A stretch of DNA of 34,529 nt from Chara braunii (lineage: Eukaryota > Streptophyta > Charophyceae > Charales > Characeae). The notes beneath the pieces were generated by a model that saw nothing but the letters and a program-made list of their open reading frames with translations, made no database searches and was not told the DNA's origin. Positions within the stretch are counted from its first letter, which is position 1, and each line of letters opens with the position of its first letter. Location: the NCBI GenBank assembly GCA_003427395.1, contig BFEA01000600.1, positions 20,833-55,361 of the forward strand, given 5' to 3'. Shown here piece after piece: positions 20,321 through 29,159 of the stretch. Made by a program: the position numbers and the translations under genes.

Positions 20321-21081
20321 TGCATGACCCTTCGTTCCAGATTCCTTTAGCAACAGTACGCCTTACTGTAGAAGAAAAGGAGTATCTTGAAATGATTACT
20401 GGCAACACTGAAGACAATGAAGAATATGGCATTGTCGATTGCAAGAGGAGGTGGAAGATGGAAAAGAAAGACATCATTGTCGCCGTCAAGGATGGGGAAT
20501 GGTTAAATGATAAAGTCGTCAATTTGTACCTGCTAGCCGTTCAGATCACCAATGACTACATGAAGAAGGTGGATTCGACATGTGCAGAAGTGACAAGAGA
20601 TGAAAATTCTTGTAGCATTCCATCTGTGCATATTCTAAATTCTTTTTTCTTTCCCAGATTGTCAAAGGCTCAGTCCACTGAAATCGCATACTCCGAAGGG
20701 ACGAGATGGGTGAACGACATAAATCTTTTCGATTTTGATTTGGTAATTATCTCTCTCCATTTCGGAAATCATTGGGCCTTAGCTTATGTCAGTATAGATC
20801 GCTCTGAGTGTAAATTCCGCCTCGTAGACTCTCCCCATCGTGTTGACTACGGTCCAGCTCTTGAACTTTTCGCAGGTTTTTTCAGACCTAAGTTTCATCG
20901 ACGAAATCTTCAGGAAAACTATCATGTGGAGGAGCCTACATCCTACTTTGATACATCAGTAGATGGGATTCCTGATCAAGAGGATCCTTGTAGTTGTGGT
21001 GTTTTTATGTTAGGTTTTGCATCTTTGCAAAAGGTCACTTCCCTCCGTTCGGCTTCTCACAACATAGTATTCCTGATATGA
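20321..21081 (+). CDS. Ulp1/SENP-type (C48) cysteine peptidase domain
   Basis: The domain reads GEWLNDKVVNLYLLA (the substrate-groove entry typical of C48), then LVIISLHFGNHWALAYV with catalytic His, FRLVDSPH with catalytic Asp, and DQEDPCSCGVFMLGFA with the oxyanion Gln and the nucleophilic Cys. The full His-Asp-Gln-Cys set is present with normal spacing. The family removes SUMO or related modifiers, and copies are often captured by plant transposons, including MULE-type elements. The tail after SCGVF is short; AAAG/GTCACT near 21036 might be another donor, so the true C-terminus may lie elsewhere. This exon shows no internal stop. It is the clearest domain of the 19.3-kb element. Confidence 0.85.
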
Positions 21082-21099
21082 GACTTAGAATAGCATTTG

Positions 21100-21430
21100 A
21101 CATTTTGTTCATGGTTAGGCAGGAAAGTCAATGAGAATTTCAGGTTCTAGGTTTGGAAAAATGAGGTTGACATGTTTACTGAGTGTGAGCATTCCCGGTG
21201 AAAATGTGTATTGTAGGCAATTTTGAAAATATGTTGTATAATGACATTTCCTACAACTTCTCATCAGTTATTGATGAGGGGTTGGCGTGTTTTACTGAGT
21301 GACATGTTTACAGAGTGGATTGACATTCCCAGAGTGAGAGTGGATTGACATTCCCTGAGTGACGTGTTTACAGCTTGTACGTGTGAACATTCGAGGTGAA
21401 AATTTGTGTTTTATTTCCTTCAACAACTTT
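21100..21430 (+). repeat. subterminal short repeats near the right TIR
   Basis: TGACATGTTTAC occurs at about 21168 and 21302, with a TGACGTGTTTAC variant near 21360. GAGTGGATTGACATTCCC occurs twice around 21315-21356, and GGTGAAAAT(G/T)TGTGT-like segments recur about 200 bases apart. Such clustered motifs near a TIR often bind transposase. Confidence 0.6.
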
Positions 21431-21517
21431 CATCTATAACCATTGTTTTCTCGTTGTTTGCTTATTTTTCCCTCAGTTCTCTGTGTCATTTTACAATTAA
21501 AATAAAAAGTGAACATG

Positions 21518-21549
21518 AAAACAATTTCACTTTTAACGAAAACACCGTT
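21518..21549 (-). repeat. right terminal inverted repeat
   Basis: Reverse complement of the left repeat at 2250-2280 with three substitutions and one gap. It ends ...AAAACACCGTT, immediately followed by CCTTGCA, the end of the gypsy LTR. Confidence 0.78.
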
Positions 21550-21556
21550 CCTTGCA
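21550..21556 (+). repeat. right remnant of the gypsy 5' LTR (CCTTGCA)
   Basis: CCTTGCA is the same as the last bases of the 3' LTR at 28935-28941. The first four bases are the target duplication of the TIR element. The LTR ends in CA as expected. Confidence 0.7.
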
Positions 21557-21559
21557 ATT

Positions 21560-21570
21560 TGGTATCGGAG
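21560..21570 (+). promoter_or_regulatory. gypsy primer-binding site, initiator tRNA-Met type
   Basis: TGGTATCGGAG lies three bases after the LTR end. It matches the usual plant PBS TGGTATCAGAG at 10 of 11 positions. This site is where tRNA-Met primes minus-strand DNA synthesis. Confidence 0.75.
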
Positions 21571-22819
21571 TTGTGGTACGTTTGCGCTCATCTGGCGCTT
21601 GTCTTCTGCCTGGTACAGTACATACATGCGGTCTTCTTGGCGAGTTTGGCTGTAAGTGGTGTGTAGTGAGGAGGGCGGAGACGAGTGTAGTGGCAACCCA
21701 GGAGGTGAGGGGATCGCGAGAAAGGCTATGTGGGGCTAATGTGGTCTGGGCAGTGTGATGAGAACTATCTAATGTGCGATTGATGCTGAGGTGAAACAAT
21801 GAGATAATGCTCATTGTGCCGATGAAGTGACAAGTCATCGCAATCGCCATTTGGTCATCTCGTGAGATTATCTCTGTGGTTGGGGGCAACTATTTGAGGT
21901 ACGTTGCTCTTAATCTTATCTATCCTCTCCGACACTTCTTACCGTGAGGTTGTGTGTTCCTTCTTGAGAGTCGTCTCATTGTGAGGTGTCGAGTGCGCTC
22001 AACCTTGAGAGTCGGTAATGTTCACGTGGAGCATCTGGGAGAAAATGGGCGGAGCGTTCTGAAGGGCCCTGGACGAAGCATTGGGTCACGGTCACCATGC
22101 CAACCCACAGGGAGTAGAGCACACATGCCTTGCTGCTTGTCCTTTGTTCGACTTGTGGCGCTGTTGGATGGGTACTGAAGGACAGGCCAGCCGTACGGGA
22201 GACGAAACCGGGCGTCTTTAAATAAGCACCGGAAGGGGAACCATTGGTTGTGATCGTCGTCCGGCTACGACGTAAAAGAATTCCTGGAGTCACTTGGGGG
22301 CGGATATTAAATTGTCTCTAGATCAGCCAATTGTTTTAAGGCTTGCTGCACGCGAGGATAATCCAGTGCAGGGATGGCCAGCTCAGCAGATACTCGGGGC
22401 ACAGGGGTGGGACGGACACACACCTTTAGACACGCAACGTCTCCGGATTGCTCAGGGACGCTGACGTCAAGTGATACTCAGGGGAACTAAGGGAGGGGTA
22501 AATTCCAGGTGATAAGTTCGAGAAAATTCCATGCTATCCTATCCACAAAAATGATTCTATTTTTACGTTTTGATTAGTTAGGTGTACAGCCATTGACATC
22601 TGACAAACAACATTAGTTAGAACTGTTATTTGTTCCTTGTGCTTCTGTTTGTGGACTAATCAGGCTAAAAATAGTTTCGTTTTTAGGAATCTGACTTACC
22701 TGTTGACCTCAAGTGATATCTATTTCGAAATAGCAACCAATTATTTTGTTGGTCTNTGCACTACGCTGCGGTAGGCATTCAGTGTGCATTAGTGCAGACT
22801 GTGTACAGGTCTATAGCTT
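21571..22819 (+). other. gypsy untranslated leader, with one N
   Basis: About 1.25 kb between the PBS and the gag start, with only short, unrecognised frames. A single N at 22756 has no clear duplication next to it but is probably another contig join, so the leader length is uncertain. Confidence 0.6.
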
Positions 22820-24776
22820 ATGAGCGATAGGGAGGAACAGCAACCGGACGACCGAATCTTGCGATCAGCAAGGCGCCCTGTAGCCCACTTGGCATTAGGA
22901 CCAGAGGGCGACAGACATCTGTTCCGCCAGCTTAGGGAAAGGCAGCAACAACAGAGGAGGGCTAGAGCAGCGGAGGCTAGCAGGGCACTTGTGAGTGAGG
23001 CCGGAGCTTCGGAAGCCATGTCTACCTCAGCAATGCAGACTTCTCAAGCCGGTAGTTCAGGGTCTGTCGGGTCAACGGTCGCACAGACCCAGGTACAGTC
23101 CATTGGCGTAATGGCAAGCCAGCCATTGGTGTTGACCCCTGATGAGATCGCCATACACGAGGCAGTCCTCCAGGAGGCACAGCTATAGAATGCTTTGGGA
23201 AAGATAAAAGCGGAGAAAGAAAAGATGATTAGAAGAAGAGTCATGATGCAACGTAAACAAGCGGACGTTAGTGAGTTAGAGGAGATGGACCTGGCGAACG
23301 TAATGGATGATGTGAGGATCATCCGGTCTGTCCTGCTGAATGTAGTAGAGATGTAGGACCAGCAAACAACCATCCTTCAGGATATCCAGCAAAGTCTGGC
23401 CCTGTTGGTTGGGCGAGCACCAGCAACATCGCCAATGTCCGGGCGTGGTGCCTGGCCCGGTGTACATCCTCCTTCATATGTCCCACCAGTGACTGGGGTA
23501 TCCCCATATATAGCTCCGTCATCGGTAGCGATCGTTTCCCTGGGCATGCTGCTGTCAGGAGGGGTATCAGCAGGGACTGGTTTGCAGGTTCCTGTACAGA
23601 CAATGTATACCCAAACTCAGTTGCAGGTTGCAGTCACCACGCAGCCTGCTGTCTCGCAACCTGCGCAGCCGTAGGGCACACAGCCCCAGCAGCTAGCTCA
23701 GCAACCTGTGTCACAGGATCCACAACCCACCGTGATGCAGGGACCGGGACAAACACAGTGGGTTCCAAAGACGGCCATCGCCGCTCCGAAACCCTTCACA
23801 GGGGGCAAGACAGGCGAAGACCTCGACACATGGTTGAGGTCAGTGCCAGTCTATGTTAGGTGCAAACTTACCTCGCCGCACGAAGAAGTGCTTGTGGCTG
23901 CCTCCTACCTAGAGGGTAGTGCAGCAAGATGGTTGAGCGGTTTAGTGCAGCTCCCGGGGTATGGTCATGACTTCCGCGCTTGGGCGGTCACCCCGAAATC
24001 GGAGGACTTCCTGAAGATGGTGGAGAAAAGGTGGCATGATCCTCAGGAGGCCCAAAGGGCCACTGATGTGATCCTGACACTGCACACGCGGCAGTTCAAG
24101 TCAGTAAGGGAAGCCACCGACGCTGTTGAGCGTCTGATCTGTGTCCCAGGGGTGCGTTATGACCCCCAGGTCTTACTTACCTCATACCTGAGATGCTTCT
24201 CATTGCCTATCAGGAACCAGTTGGCAAGGGAGGCCAATATCAATATGCACAACTTTCCTTCGTTCAGCAAGATGGCCCTAGACCTTGAGGCTAAGATGGG
24301 GTATGGACAGGCACCCACTACGAATGGGAGGAAGAAGACATTGCCTCCCAACTGGAAGGCGAAGGGTCGCTTAATGTTCGTTGATAACGATGGTTCTACT
24401 ATCGAAGTAGACGAACACGTCCAGGAAGGAGTAGGTTTCAGAGGCGGGCAGCGTAGAAGCTTCAGAGGGTGGAGTAGTCGCTGCCGTAGCACAAAAAGGA
24501 AAAGCGACCGGTAGACGCCGTGGAGGTTCCCGGTCAAGGAGTCAAGTTGACCCCAATGCTCCTCCATGGGAGAAAGCGGGTCTTACAGAGGATGTGTGGA
24601 GAGATTGTTACTCATGGCAGACCTGTATTCGTTGTGGCCAATATGGTCATAGCCAGTACAAGTGCCGCAATAAGAAAGTAACTGAAAAGATCCCGCCTAC
24701 GATGGGGCAGGTGTTGGGATCCTCTCATCCCGTTGGTAGCAATGTTGCCAGTACGTCGGGCAGTGCTTAGGGAAAC
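22820..24776 (+). pseudogene. gypsy Gag, broken
   Basis: Starts MSDREEQQPDD. One frame continues through three TAG codons (23186, 23354, 23672), each in a position where Gln CAG would fit the surrounding Gln-rich or helical sequence. It reaches the capsid-like core, with PKPFTGGKTGEDLDTWL and YLEGSAARWLSG, typical of Retrotrans_gag. A frameshift near 24470-24510 follows. The nucleocapsid then has one zinc knuckle, CIRCGQYGHSQYKC (24624-24665), a CCHC with the standard 2-4-4 spacing. Gag packages the element's RNA. Not functional as it stands. Confidence 0.85.
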
Positions 24777-24779
24777 ACG

Positions 24780-25327
24780 TCGGGCCAGTAGGAATCGTAG
24801 TTGTTCCTGCTAGGGTCGAGGTGGTGGAGACACCCTCACCACCTCGAGAGATGGCCCAAGCTACTGACTCCAGTGTCGTCCCGCAAACACATTCAGACCC
24901 ATCGAGCCTCTGTTCAATGAATGTGTTTGAGTCCTTAGAGGTGCTAGAGGCAGAGTGGTCTAGATCGGACCCGCTAGCTTCTTGGACGGCCCTAGTCAAA
25001 GCCCCTAAGGGTGAGATGTTCGTCAGCAAGGTTGTCATTGGCCGCCGCAATGTCGGGGCCTATTATGACACTTGCTCGACTAGGAACTTTATTAGTCGCG
25101 CGTGCGCTGAGAGACTGCGCTTACAGGGGCAAGTGCAGCGCCTGAGTCGACCTGTGGAGTCGACCTGTGCCAATAAACAGCGCATGGTAGTCAATGACTA
25201 CCTCGAAAATGTGGAGTGTTGTTTCCCGTACGTGGGAGGGGAATTGAGACATCGCGTCTCGTTCCTAGTGAGTGACGAGCTCCCAATGGATATGTTACTA
25301 GGTATGTACTACCTCTCTGTGGCATAG
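24780..25327 (+). pseudogene. gypsy aspartic protease, active-site altered
   Basis: The retropepsin-like segment reads VGAYYDTCSTRNFISRACAERL, here noted by its core DTCSTRNFIS. The normal catalytic triplet is D-(T/S)-G; here Cys replaces Gly (TGC for GGC, a single-base change). Later comes the flap/second-lobe region ending DMLLGMYYL, comparable to the usual DxILGMxWL. The frame differs from the zinc knuckle frame, with stops between them, and ends at TAG 25325-25327. This protease would mature Gag-Pol; the altered residue and broken frame make it inactive. Confidence 0.82.
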
Positions 25328-25339
25328 CCCCAGTTTGAC

Positions 25340-25890
25340 TAGGACTGAAAAGTGGTTAAACACACTTTGCCAGGTGGAGGGACCGCCAGATTACATAAGT
25401 TCAAAGCTAGTAGCATGTGTGCGGCCGCGTTCTACAATTATTATAAGCAAAACCAGGAGGAGGGTATGTACTTGATTTATGTCTCTGCTGCCGGCGAGCT
25501 GGTGAAAATGGCGCCGGAGATAGAGGGAGTAGTTGCCAAGTACCCTGATCTATTTGCAGAGCGGACAAGGGTTGTAGAGAGGGAGGTCGTCCACACGATA
25601 GAGATTATGCCAAGGTCTAGTATCCCAAAGGGTAGGATCTATCGGATGTCTCCAGACGAGCTCGATGAGCTTCGCCGGCAACTCAAGGAACTCGTAGAGA
25701 AGGGTTGGATCCGGCCGAGTGTCTCTCCTTATACATCTCTAGTACTATTCGTACCTAAGAAAAAGGAGGGTACACTTAGGATGTGCATTGTATCTTGTAC
25801 TTGGGTCATGAGATCTCCGCGGAAGGGTTGAAGCCCGATGACGCGAAGGTGGCCAGCATTCGTGATTGGCCACGTCCTCAGGCTGCTATA
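25340..25890 (+). pseudogene. gypsy reverse transcriptase remnant lacking its catalytic core
   Basis: After stops near 25340 the frame gives EGVVAKYPDLFAE and VHTIEIMPRSSIPKGRIYRMSP in parts, then LVEKGWIRPSVSPYTSLVLFVPKKKEGTLRMCI, the fingers region. At about 25789 it jumps to LYLGHEISAEGLKPDDAKV and DWPRPQ, which normally follow the YxDD active site by some distance. Roughly 115 codons, including the catalytic Asp residues, are therefore deleted. A second short gap and frameshift lie near 25880, before CYRTFIKNYS. The element cannot encode reverse transcriptase. Confidence 0.87.
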
Positions 25891-26459
25891 GGACCTTCAT
25901 CAAGAACTATAGTATAGTGGCCGCTCCTTTGACTGATCTGACGCGCCTTGACACCCCATGGGAGTGGACAGATGAGTGCGAGGCTGCTTTCAGACATCTG
26001 AGGCATGCGTTGACGCACTACGAGGTCTTGAAACTTCCTGATCCTGATAAGTCGTTTATAGTCACCACGGATGCCAGGCAATATGGCATTGGCGCCGTGC
26101 TCGCGCAGGAGGAGGGGCCAAAGTTGAGGCCTGTAGAGTACATGTCCAAGAAGATGCCCTCTCAGAAGTTGGCAAAGTCCACCTATGAGAAGGAACTCTA
26201 TGCGGTGTACAAGGCTCTGACCCATTGGAGACACTATCTCCTTGGGAGGTTCTTCATCCTCAGGACTGATCATCAGACCCTGAGATGGATGAGAACTCAG
26301 CCTCTCCTCTCTTACGCTCTCAAGTGTTCAATCGAAGTCATTGAGCAATATGACTTTGACCCTCAGTATCTGAAAGGGGAGTACAACAAGGTTGTTGATG
26401 CCTTGTCGCGTAGACCTGATTTCTCAGGTGCGCTGATTACTGAGTTTGATCTGACGGAC
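25872..26459 (+). pseudogene. gypsy RNase H region
   Basis: The thumb/connection part (YRTFIKNYSIVAAPLTDLTR, WEWTDECEAAF) leads to RNase H: FIVTTDARQYGIGAVLAQ (first Asp), STYEKELYAVYKAL (Glu), FILRTDHQTLRWM (second Asp), and NKVVDALSRRP (last Asp). All four acidic residues are visible. The segment has no stop, but it is out of frame with the RT remnant upstream. RNase H would degrade the RNA strand during reverse transcription. Confidence 0.87.
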
Positions 26460-27923
26460 AATGTTACTCAGTCTTTGGTGGAAGCCTATCGTGAGGACCA
26501 GTTCATGTCTGAGATCATACGCAGACTTGAGGCGAAGGAGAAGAAATCTTATGCCGAGTTTGAGATGGTCAATGGCTTGTTGTTCCTTGAGAAGGAAGGG
26601 AATAAACGATTGTGTGTCCCAAATAGCGAGTCTTTGCGTAGTTTGTTTTTAGGTGAGTGTCATGATGCCACCGGCCATTTTGGGTATAAGAAGACCGCAA
26701 CCAATCTGCTGCAGCGGTTCTGGTGGCCCACGATGATGTGAGACTCACAACTGTACGTGGAGACTTGTTAAGTATGTCAAAGAGACAAGCCCCGTACTCA
26801 GGCTCCTCTTGGGCTCTTGAAGCCCCTTCCGATTCCGGAACGGCCTAGTGAAAGTTTATCCATGGACTTCATGGATACTCTGGTCACCAGCAAGAGTGGG
26901 ATGCGACACATCTTTGTCATCGTGGATAGGTTTAGCAAGTATGCTAGGTTAGTGACAATGCCAGAAACAGCAAGAACGGAGTATGTAATCAGAATGTTCA
27001 AAGAGAACTGGGTCAGGGACTTTGGTTTACCGAAGTCTATTATTAGTGACAGGGATGTCCGGTTTACCAGCGAGTTGTGGAAGGTCGCTGCTGCAGAACA
27101 GGGAACTCAGTTGCAGATGGCTTTTGGGAATCATCCAGAGGCCAACGGTCAGGCCGAGCAACTGAACCGCGCTGTACAACACCTGTTGAGGCATTACATC
27201 AAGCCCAACCAGGTGGACTAGGATGAAAAACTTGCTCTCATCGCCAGCTTGTACAACAACGTTGTACATAGCGCCACTGGGGTGAGCCCAAACAGCTTAC
27301 TGCTAACATTTAAGCCTAGACTGCCCCTAGACTTTCTTCTTCCTGAAAATCAATACACTTCTGCACCAGGTACCTTAGAATTTGCTTACCGCTATGAACA
27401 GAAGATGCAGCAGGCTATCGAACATATGCAGAAGGCGTAGGCTGCAATGATAGAGTCTGAAAATAGACACCGTCGGCCTTCTACACTTCAAGTTGGGGAT
27501 AGGGTCTGGGTTAAGTCTTCAGAACTGGGACAGGAGCACGGGATTTCCCGCAAACTCATGCCCCAGTACTTTGGACCCTGGGAAGTCTTGGACATCGTTG
27601 GGATAGATCCGGATGGGCCATCTTATGTTATCCGGATCCCTGGTCATCTCCGTACTTACCCTGTCTTTCACGCCTCCAAGCTAGCACCTTTCAAAGAGAC
27701 TGATCAGTTTCCTTCTCGTCACTCAATGCTGCCCCCAACCATGGATGGAGAAGTGGACATCGATGACATCGTGGATCACAGGGAGCTACCAGCTCAGAGA
27801 CCTGCAGGAAGGGGACGTCCTCCGAAACCGAAGCTGCAGTACCGCGTTTGGTTCAGACATCATACTGATCCTAAGGAGGACCGTTGGTTCACAAGGAAAG
27901 AACTCATGCCGACCGCTCCTTAA
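26460..27923 (+). pseudogene. gypsy integrase with chromodomain-like C-terminus
   Basis: The frame is shared by all pieces but cut by TGA 26739, TAA 26769, TAG 27219 and TAG 27438. The zinc-binding HHCC part reads ECHDATGHFGYKKT, then WWPTM and VETC and VCQRDKP. The core shows MDFMDTL (D), SDRDVRFTSELW (D) and GQAEQLNR (E), an intact D-D-E set. The GPY-like part has KLMPQYFGPWEVLDIVG. The final 60 residues (DIDDIVDHREL, then LQYRVWFRHHTDPKEDRWF) resemble a divergent chromodomain, which targets chromoviruses to marked chromatin. TGG to TAG at 27219 (QVD-W-DEK) and CAG to TAG at 27438 explain two stops. Confidence 0.88.
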
Positions 27924-28020
27924 GTTGTAGCCCACTACGAGAAATCTTTGCAGAAGGTAAAGCGCCCCATGATTGAAGACTGAGCTTCTCAGAGGACTAT
28001 TGAAGCTAAGGAGGAGGGAA
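27924..28020 (+). promoter_or_regulatory. short 3' untranslated region and polypurine tract
   Basis: AAGGAGGAGGGAA at 28008-28020 directly precedes the 3' LTR, the expected place of the plus-strand primer in an LTR element. Confidence 0.85.
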
Positions 28021-28941
28021 TGTGAGGCCACTGCCATCAATAAGCTCCATAAGGCCCCATTTTGCAGCCCGTCAGCCACCCTAGGTGAAGGCAGGCTCGA
28101 CGAGGCCCTCAGGGCCCTATTTTGGCCGCCACGCAACTCAGGGAAATTCAGGCAGTTGCGCAGCGCCAGTTGGTTGAGTGAACCCAGGCCCTGGGCCGCC
28201 TGTGTGAATGTATGGGAAGCAAGCCCTGGGCTGGATACGGGTACCGCGCCAAACACAGGCCAAAGGCAGTTGGGCTCATGCAACCACCTCAGGCCCAGGG
28301 CCTGTTTTCATTCGTGACTGGGCCGCAGGCTACCGGGGCCTACTGGAAACTTCCTGGGACTGGACGCAGGCAGGCCACTTCGATATAGGAAAGGGCCTGC
28401 CTCCTCATTCGGTATTCGGGTTGTGGCTGCATGCTGCGCAAGCGCTGCTTCGCTATTTGCTGGCTGGCGCCTACGCTCTCACGGGCGAGCAGGGAAGGAG
28501 CACGCGGCCATAGCCGATCTGCGCTCTTGTAAGTTGGGTGATACGCAGGGTGGTTCTTGGGTGCGAGTGGCATCTGTGAGGTGTGGAACGAGGTTGTGAG
28601 TGTAGCGTGAGACATACCTGGTGCTGGAAGCTCGCGACATTGGTCGCTGTATGCTCGTACTTCGGAAAGTTGTTGTCGTCAACATTCGGCATTGTAGTAT
28701 AGGCTAGATAGGATTTGCCACATGTAGTCTGGGCGCCGAGCGCCAGATAGGATATCAACTCTGGTTCTTTGTTGATGATGATGGGACTATTTCAACATTG
28801 TCAATTATGAACTCTCGGTGTGTTCTTATTTGGTGAATCTCATGATGCAATTCTGTTGTTGGTTCGAGGTCTCAACTATCTGGACTCATATGTATGATGT
28901 TGTTTGATTGCTGAAGTTCACTATTGCTCATCTTCCTTGCA
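28021..28941 (+). repeat. 3' LTR of the gypsy element
   Basis: Begins TGTGAGGCC immediately after the polypurine tract and ends CTTCCTTGCA, so it has TG...CA ends. It aligns over its whole length with 1324-2249. It lacks the 12-bp duplication of the 5' copy, and has GTGTAGCGTGAG where the 5' copy has GTCGTGAG. It gives the reference for where the TIR element entered the other LTR. Confidence 0.9.
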
Positions 28942-28945
28942 CATT
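28942..28945. other. right target-site duplication of the gypsy element (CATT)
   Basis: Matches CATT at 1320-1323 and is followed by the LINE coding sequence read on the minus strand. Confidence 0.75.
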
Positions 28946-29150
28946 GTTCCTGCCGTTGAATCTCCAGATTTTTCCAGTTCCTGGAGGAGGTTCTTCCTTA
29001 CCTTGGACCAGTAACAATTGGCATAGGCGTCTTTACCGAGGTTGGATTCAACCTCTCTTATTTTACTTTTGATTTCGTGCTCTTTAATGGATCTGTTACC
29101 CGCTTTGATTTGCGAAAAAAACATCTAGGGAAGATTGCACTGTGGTGAGG
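28942..29150 (-). pseudogene. LINE ORF2 linker between endonuclease and RT
   Basis: The minus strand encodes a charged helical stretch (IKEHEIKSKIREVESNLG, WSKVRKNLLQELEKSGDS) typical of the region between the endonuclease and reverse transcriptase of plant LINEs. Its last true LINE codon is near 28945; the few residues after it come from the LTR. The frame continues directly at 1323. Confidence 0.75.
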
Positions 29151-29159
29151 CCTATATCG

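Larger units (their letters stand above)
13048..21081 (+). pseudogene. long broken gene: ParB-like, methyltransferase-like and Ulp1-like regions
   Basis: Successive open segments on the plus strand read as one protein of well over 2,000 residues when a few lesions are set aside. These are frame changes near 14577, 14795, 15153 (a 53-bp duplication) and 16130-16205, and in-frame stops at 16030 (TGA), 16832 (TGA), 17942 (TGA), 18383 (TAA) and 18911 (TAA). From 16262 to 19649 every segment is in the same frame, and the last intron preserves phase, which argues for one ancestral gene rather than chance ORFs. The parts are listed separately. It lies wholly within the 19.3-kb TIR element and is the obvious candidate for that element's main gene. 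Whether it is dead or carries assembly errors cannot be settled here. Confidence 0.6.
2250..21549. mobile_element. 19.3-kb DNA transposon candidate with TIRs, nested in the gypsy 5' LTR
   Basis: The ends are inverted repeats of about 31 and 32 bp (starting AACAGTGTTTTCG on the left and AACGGTGTTTTCG on the complementary right). They are flanked by CCTT. The flanking DNA on the two sides rejoins to form an intact LTR end three bases upstream of a primer-binding site. Inside are a DUF7869-like broken gene, two satellite arrays, and a long broken gene with ParB-like, methyltransferase-like and Ulp1-like regions. I cannot assign a superfamily. Some of the internal DNA could be further nested insertions that I failed to delimit. 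Confidence 0.72.
1324..28941 (+). mobile_element. Ty3/gypsy chromovirus-type LTR retrotransposon, interrupted by a DNA transposon
   Basis: The element is bounded by direct LTRs (1324-2249 plus 21554-21556, and 28021-28941). It has a PBS at 21560, a polypurine tract at 28008-28020 and a CATT target duplication. Gag, protease, RT, RNase H, integrase and a chromodomain-like tail are in gypsy order on the plus strand. Without the nested 19.3-kb insertion it would be about 8.3 kb. The two LTRs differ at roughly 8 percent of positions by my eye count, so the insertion is not recent. It is coding-dead: the frames have many stops, shifts and a deletion of the RT core. The right flank and the left flank are two halves of one LINE. 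Confidence 0.85.

Noticed and set aside
21552-22293. Short ORFs between the PBS and gag
   Set aside because: No motif, mutual overlap on both strands, and position in the expected untranslated leader.
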